64,000 bases of DNA from Nocardioides sp. Soil797. GTDB lineage: Bacteria > Actinomycetota > Actinomycetes > Propionibacteriales > Nocardioidaceae. Positions 60,879 through 64,000 of the stretch are shown here, piece by piece. Position numbers and translations under genes: made by a program. How positions within the stretch are numbered: position 1 is the first letter of the stretch; each line of letters opens with the position of its first letter. Location: assembly GCA_001429555.1 (NCBI GenBank), contig LMSR01000001.1, forward strand, positions 366,687 to 430,686, read 5' to 3'. The notes under the pieces are model-generated. The model was not told the DNA's origin and ran no database searches. It was given only the letters and a program-made list of their open reading frames with translations.

Positions 60879-60936
60879 CAGATCGGGACCACAGCGTCGT
60901 GAAGCCGACGATCTTCGACGCTCCCGTCCCGATCTG
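60879..60936. repeat. Palindromic repeat family E, copy 2, across a start codon
   Basis: CAGATCGGGAC (60879-60889) and GTCCCGATCTG (60926-60936) are perfect 11-base arms; next to them ACAGCGTCG and CGACGCT also pair. The GTG at 60899 lies inside the element, so the first residues of the downstream protein are encoded by it. Confidence 0.75.
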
Positions 60937-62368
60937 CGAGGTCGAGGCGTTCCACCACGAGTATGACGTCGTGGTGGTCGGTTTCGGATGTGCCGGAGCA
61001 GCCGCCGCGCGTGAGGCCGCGGCCTCCGGCGCCTCCGTCGTGGTGCTCGAGCGTGCCTCGGGGGCAGGCGGATCGTCGGCGCAGTCCGGTGGCGAGCTCT
61101 ACCTCGGCGGCGGCACCGCCGTACAACGGGCGTGTGGATTCGAGGACAGCGCGGACAACATGTTCGCCTACCTGTCGGCGGCGCTCGGTCCGCACGCCGA
61201 CCTCGAGAAGCTCCGCCTCTACTGCGACGGAAGCGTCGAGCACTTCGAGTGGTTCCGCGAGTGCGGCGTCGACTTCACGAAGTCGTTGTACGACGCCCCC
61301 ACGTGGATGCCACCGACCCAGGACGGACTCATGTGGTTGGGCGAGAACGCCTGGCCCTACAACACGATCGCGACCCCGGTCCCGCGCGGACACCGTCCCT
61401 CGACCGAGGGCTGGGCCGGCCACACCGTGATGGCAGCACTGATCGGCGCCGCGGAGAAGGCCGGCGCGGTCACCCACACGGACACCCGCGTGGGTGAGCT
61501 CATCGTCGAGGCTGGTCGCGTGGTCGGCGTACGGGCTCGCCACTTCGGGGTTGACGTCACCTACCGTGCCCGCCGCGGTGTGGTCCTCGCCACCGGCGGG
61601 TTCGTCGACAACGAGGAGATGCTCGGCCATCACGCGCCAGCCCTGCTGGGTCACGGCAAGGTCAGCGACGGCCTCGACGACGGCAGCGGCATCGCGCTTG
61701 GCCAGTCCGTGGGGGGAGCAGTGCGCCGGATGGCCGCCGTCGAGGTCGCCTACACCGCGCTGCCCGCCATGGTCGTGCGGGGCATGCTGGTCAACGGGCT
61801 GGGCCAGAGATTCGTCAACGAGGACGTCTACCCGGGTGTGTTCAGCCATGCCGCGTTCGAGCAGCCCGGTCCCTGCTGGGCGATCATCGATGAGGCGGGC
61901 CTGGAGGACATCCCGGAGCAGGACGCCTGGGGCGTGAGGCCGCAGCACGCAGCCGAGACGCTCGCCGAGCTCGAGACCGACCTCGGCCTGCCGCCCGGGT
62001 CGCTGGAAGCGACGGTCGCGCTCTACAACCGGCATGCGGCCGAAGGTGCGGACGCCCAGTTCCACAAGGACTCGAAGTGGGTCCGTGTGCTCGACGGCCC
62101 GTGGGCCGCGGTGGACCCGCGGCTCGGCTTCGCGCCGTCCGGCCGTGCCGGACAGGTGCCGGGCAGTGGGTTCTCCGGCTTCACCCTCGGTGGCCTGCGC
62201 ACCACGGTCGATGGTCACGTGCTGTCGCTCTCCGGTGATCCGATCCCGGGCCTGTACGCCGCCGGACGTGCCAGCTCCGGCATCCACGGCGACGGCTATG
62301 TCTCCGGCACCTCGCTCGGCGACGGCACGTTCTTCGGCCGTCGCGCCGGCCGTCGTGCTGCCGACTGA
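60899..62368 (+). CDS. FAD-dependent 3-ketosteroid dehydrogenase, probable delta-4-(5-alpha) type
   Basis: A 489-residue flavoprotein of the fumarate-reductase/KstD family. FAD motifs are VVVGFGCAGAAAAREAAASG at 25-44 and LERASGAGGSSAQSGGE near 50. The C-terminal segment GDGYVSGTSLGDGTFFGRRA holds Tyr467 and Ser469. From memory of the R. jostii enzyme, a Tyr and a Ser two residues on mark delta-4-(5-alpha)-dehydrogenases, which act on 5-alpha-steroids. It is shorter than KstD at 56950 and lacks the YAGPGATIG end. The start GTG lies in a repeat; no ribosome-binding site is evident, so the true start may differ. Confidence 0.78.
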   Translation: MKPTIFDAPVPICEVEAFHHEYDVVVVGFGCAGAAAAREAAASGASVVVLERASGAGGSSAQSGGELYLGGGTAVQRACGFEDSADNMFAYLSAALGPHADLEKLRLYCDGSVEHFEWFRECGVDFTKSLYDAPTWMPPTQDGLMWLGENAWPYNTIATPVPRGHRPSTEGWAGHTVMAALIGAAEKAGAVTHTDTRVGELIVEAGRVVGVRARHFGVDVTYRARRGVVLATGGFVDNEEMLGHHAPALLGHGKVSDGLDDGSGIALGQSVGGAVRRMAAVEVAYTALPAMVVRGMLVNGLGQRFVNEDVYPGVFSHAAFEQPGPCWAIIDEAGLEDIPEQDAWGVRPQHAAETLAELETDLGLPPGSLEATVALYNRHAAEGADAQFHKDSKWVRVLDGPWAAVDPRLGFAPSGRAGQVPGSGFSGFTLGGLRTTVDGHVLSLSGDPIPGLYAAGRASSGIHGDGYVSGTSLGDGTFFGRRAGRRAAD

Positions 62369-62392
62369 CCCGGCGCGCCCAGCACGCGGCGC

Positions 62393-63025
62393 CTATGCGT
62401 CGTCCGTGGCGGGCGCGGTGAGGAGAGCGGCGATGGTGTCGACCAGGTCCGGCGTGATCGCCGTCGCGGTGGGCCGGCTGGCACCGGGAGCGGCCGCGAT
62501 CCGCTCGTGATCGGCCAACACCCGCAGGGCAATCAGCACCATCCAGCGCATTCGGCGCCGCCGCACGTCACGGGGCAGGTCGGACAGCAGTGCGCCCAGG
62601 TTGCGGTTGATCCAGGCCACCCCCGGCGGTTGGTGTGGCTGCTGGGCGTCGCCCGTCTCCGGGTCGACCGTCACATCGGCCAGGAAGCGTAGGTACCACC
62701 CCGGCTGTCCGTCGAGTGCCTCGACCAGGGGCTGCACGAAGATCCGAACCACCGCGTTGACCGCCACGGGTCGGGCGGACGCCTCCAGTTCGTCGATCAG
62801 CTCGCAGCGTCGGCCGTCGATGGGTCCGGAGCGGTGGTCGAGGATCGCCTGCACGAGCCCCGCACGCGAGCCGAAGTGATAGGTGACCGCGGAGTTGTTG
62901 CGCTGCCCCGCGCCGATCGCGACCTGGCGCATCGAGACCGCATCGGTGCCCTGCTCGGCGAAGAGGCGTTCGGCCAACGTGATCATGGCCAGCCTGGCGC
63001 CGGCGTCCTGTTCAGCGGGATGCAT
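62393..63025 (-). CDS. TetR-family regulator
   Basis: A 210-residue regulator. The helix-turn-helix is VSMRQVAIGAGQRNNSAVTY then HFGSRAGLVQAIL near residues 30-62. It is divergent from the metallo-hydrolase, with a perfect palindrome in the 64-base gap. It is convergent with the steroid dehydrogenase and probably not part of that operon. The ligand is unknown. Confidence 0.88.
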   Translation of the reverse strand: MHPAEQDAGARLAMITLAERLFAEQGTDAVSMRQVAIGAGQRNNSAVTYHFGSRAGLVQAILDHRSGPIDGRRCELIDELEASARPVAVNAVVRIFVQPLVEALDGQPGWYLRFLADVTVDPETGDAQQPHQPPGVAWINRNLGALLSDLPRDVRRRRMRWMVLIALRVLADHERIAAAPGASRPTATAITPDLVDTIAALLTAPATDDA

Positions 63026-63035
63026 GCCGGCCAGT

Positions 63036-63053
63036 TTAAGACATCTGTCTTAA
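63036..63053. promoter_or_regulatory. Perfect palindromic TetR-type operator
   Basis: TTAAGACA-TC-TGTCTTAA is an 8+2+8 perfect palindrome, 11 bases before the TetR start and 36 before the hydrolase ATG. It is the clearest operator in the window and should control both divergent genes. Confidence 0.75.
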
Positions 63054-63089
63054 TCTTGGGTTCCGCCATCCCACTCAAGGAGCCCACCG

Positions 63090-64000
63090 ATGATGTTTCC
63101 CCAGAACCAGCTGTCCTCAGCCACTGCGGCCTTCGGCCAGTTCAGCGTGGCGCAGGCCGGCAACATGTTCTCCCGGAAGCACCCCTCCGGCTTCGAGCCG
63201 ATCGTCGTCGAGGTCGCGCCGCGCACCTGGTTCATCCAGCCGGGCATGGTCAACGTCGCGCTGTTCGAGACCGACGAGGGCCTCATCCTGGTCGACTGTG
63301 GGTGTGCCGGTGACGGCCCCGACCTGGTCAAGGCCGTGCGTTCCCTCAGCGACAAGCCGCTCACGGCGATCGTCTACACCCACGGCCACAGCGACCACGC
63401 GTTCGGAGCCTGGGCGTTCCTCGAGGCCGGCGAGACACCCGAGATCATCGCCCACGAGAACCTCGTGGAGCACTTCCGGCGATACATGCTCACCAACGGC
63501 CTGAACGCCGCCGTCAACGGCCAGGCCGGCAGGCACGACGGCCCGGCGTGGGCAGGGGAGAGCGAGACCGACTTCGACTGGCCGACCCGCACCTTCTCCG
63601 GCGACCTGCTCGAGCTGACCGTCGGCGGCGAGCGCTTCGAGCTGCGCCACGGCAAGGGGGAGACCGACGACGCAGTGTGGGTCTGGGCGCCCGAGCGTGG
63701 CGTGATCGCGGCCGGCGACCTGGTCACCGGCTACTTCCCGAACGCCGGCAACCCCAAGAAGGTGCAGCGTTGGGCCGCGGAGTGGGCGGACGCCGCCGAG
63801 GCGATGGCCGCCCTCTCGCCCACGGTGATCATCCCCGGCCACGGCAACCCGGCCACTGGCGTCGAGGCGATCCAGGACGAGCTCACGACCATGGCGGCCT
63901 ACCTGCGCCACATCCAGGACCACGTGGTGGCCGGCCTCAACGACGGACTGCTGCCCGACCACATCATCGAGTCGCTCGAAGTGCCCCAGGAGTACGTCGA
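63090..64000 (+). CDS. Metallo-beta-lactamase-fold hydrolase, alkylsulfatase-like (3' end outside window)
   Basis: At least 303 residues, running off the right edge. It begins MMFPQNQLSSATAAFGQFSV with AAGGAG before the ATG. The metal-binding motif THGHSDHAFG (HxHxDH) is near residue 100, with further ligand regions GKGETDDAVWVWAPERGVIA near 190 and IIPGHGNPATG near 250. The size and sequence order suggest the alkyl-sulfatase-like branch, but sulfatase activity cannot be proven from this part. It is under the divergent TetR by position. Confidence 0.83.
   Translation, partial: MMFPQNQLSSATAAFGQFSVAQAGNMFSRKHPSGFEPIVVEVAPRTWFIQPGMVNVALFETDEGLILVDCGCAGDGPDLVKAVRSLSDKPLTAIVYTHGHSDHAFGAWAFLEAGETPEIIAHENLVEHFRRYMLTNGLNAAVNGQAGRHDGPAWAGESETDFDWPTRTFSGDLLELTVGGERFELRHGKGETDDAVWVWAPERGVIAAGDLVTGYFPNAGNPKKVQRWAAEWADAAEAMAALSPTVIIPGHGNPATGVEAIQDELTTMAAYLRHIQDHVVAGLNDGLLPDHIIESLEVPQEYV

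Overview
The window is a GC-rich chromosomal segment of a high-GC actinobacterium, most likely a Nocardioides-type member of the Nocardioidaceae (an inference). The grounds are strong GC bias at third codon positions, many GTG starts and 4-base ATGA/GTGA gene overlaps, four F420-type luciferase-like oxidoreductases, an actinobacterial cholesterol-ring gene set (hsaA, hsaB, hsaC, hsaD, kstD), and an XRE regulator / HbhA-like / DUF2516 trio in the same order as Mycobacterium tuberculosis Rv0474-Rv0476. I recognised no rRNA, tRNA, CRISPR array or transposase.

Layout. (1) 1-15979: a catabolic island. A divergent core holds a ferredoxin reductase, a shortened pyruvate-phosphate-dikinase-like protein and a LuxR-type regulator on the minus strand. 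On the plus strand it holds a stand-alone swivelling-His domain, an unrecognised 434-residue protein, a cytochrome P450 and a 3Fe-4S-type ferredoxin. An acyl-CoA ligase, MDR and SDR reductases, two luciferase-like enzymes, a SnoaL-like protein, a beta-hydroxyacid dehydrogenase and an enoyl-CoA hydratase follow. A 20-base motif recurs before three of these transcription units. The best reading is a split, ATP-driven phosphotransferase working with a P450 to activate an unknown substrate; this is the strongest candidate for an undescribed system. (2) 16000-24100: APS kinase with a degenerate sulfurylase-like N-terminus, a lipoprotein, L-asparaginase, a decayed membrane-protein gene, the XRE/HbhA/DUF2516 block and an MDR oxidoreductase. 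(3) 24263-35611: envelope polysaccharide genes (BY-kinase, membrane NDP-sugar dehydratase, RmlC-RmlD fusion, RmlB, RmlA, LCP ligase, UDP-sugar epimerase, amidase). (4) 35800-54000: small proteins, fatty-acid-type degradation genes (ACAD, SDR, thiolase, enoyl-CoA hydratase, 3-hydroxyacyl-CoA dehydrogenase), transporters, a sulfotransferase-like protein and two modules of luciferase-like enzyme plus SnoaL-like proteins, one of them with an SDR. (5) 54083-62368: steroid ring degradation with its IclR regulator (hsaB; hsaD-kstD-hsaA-hsaC and a second FAD steroid dehydrogenase). The window ends with a TetR gene divergent from a metallo-beta-lactamase-fold hydrolase.

A second theme is the density of palindromic intergenic repeats. 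At least six families (called A to F here) are present. They sit mainly between convergent genes or at gene ends, several contain or touch stop codons, and two families bracket single genes (APS kinase; a DUF559-like gene). Several regulators also have clear inverted-repeat operators beside them (XRE, two TetR, IclR).
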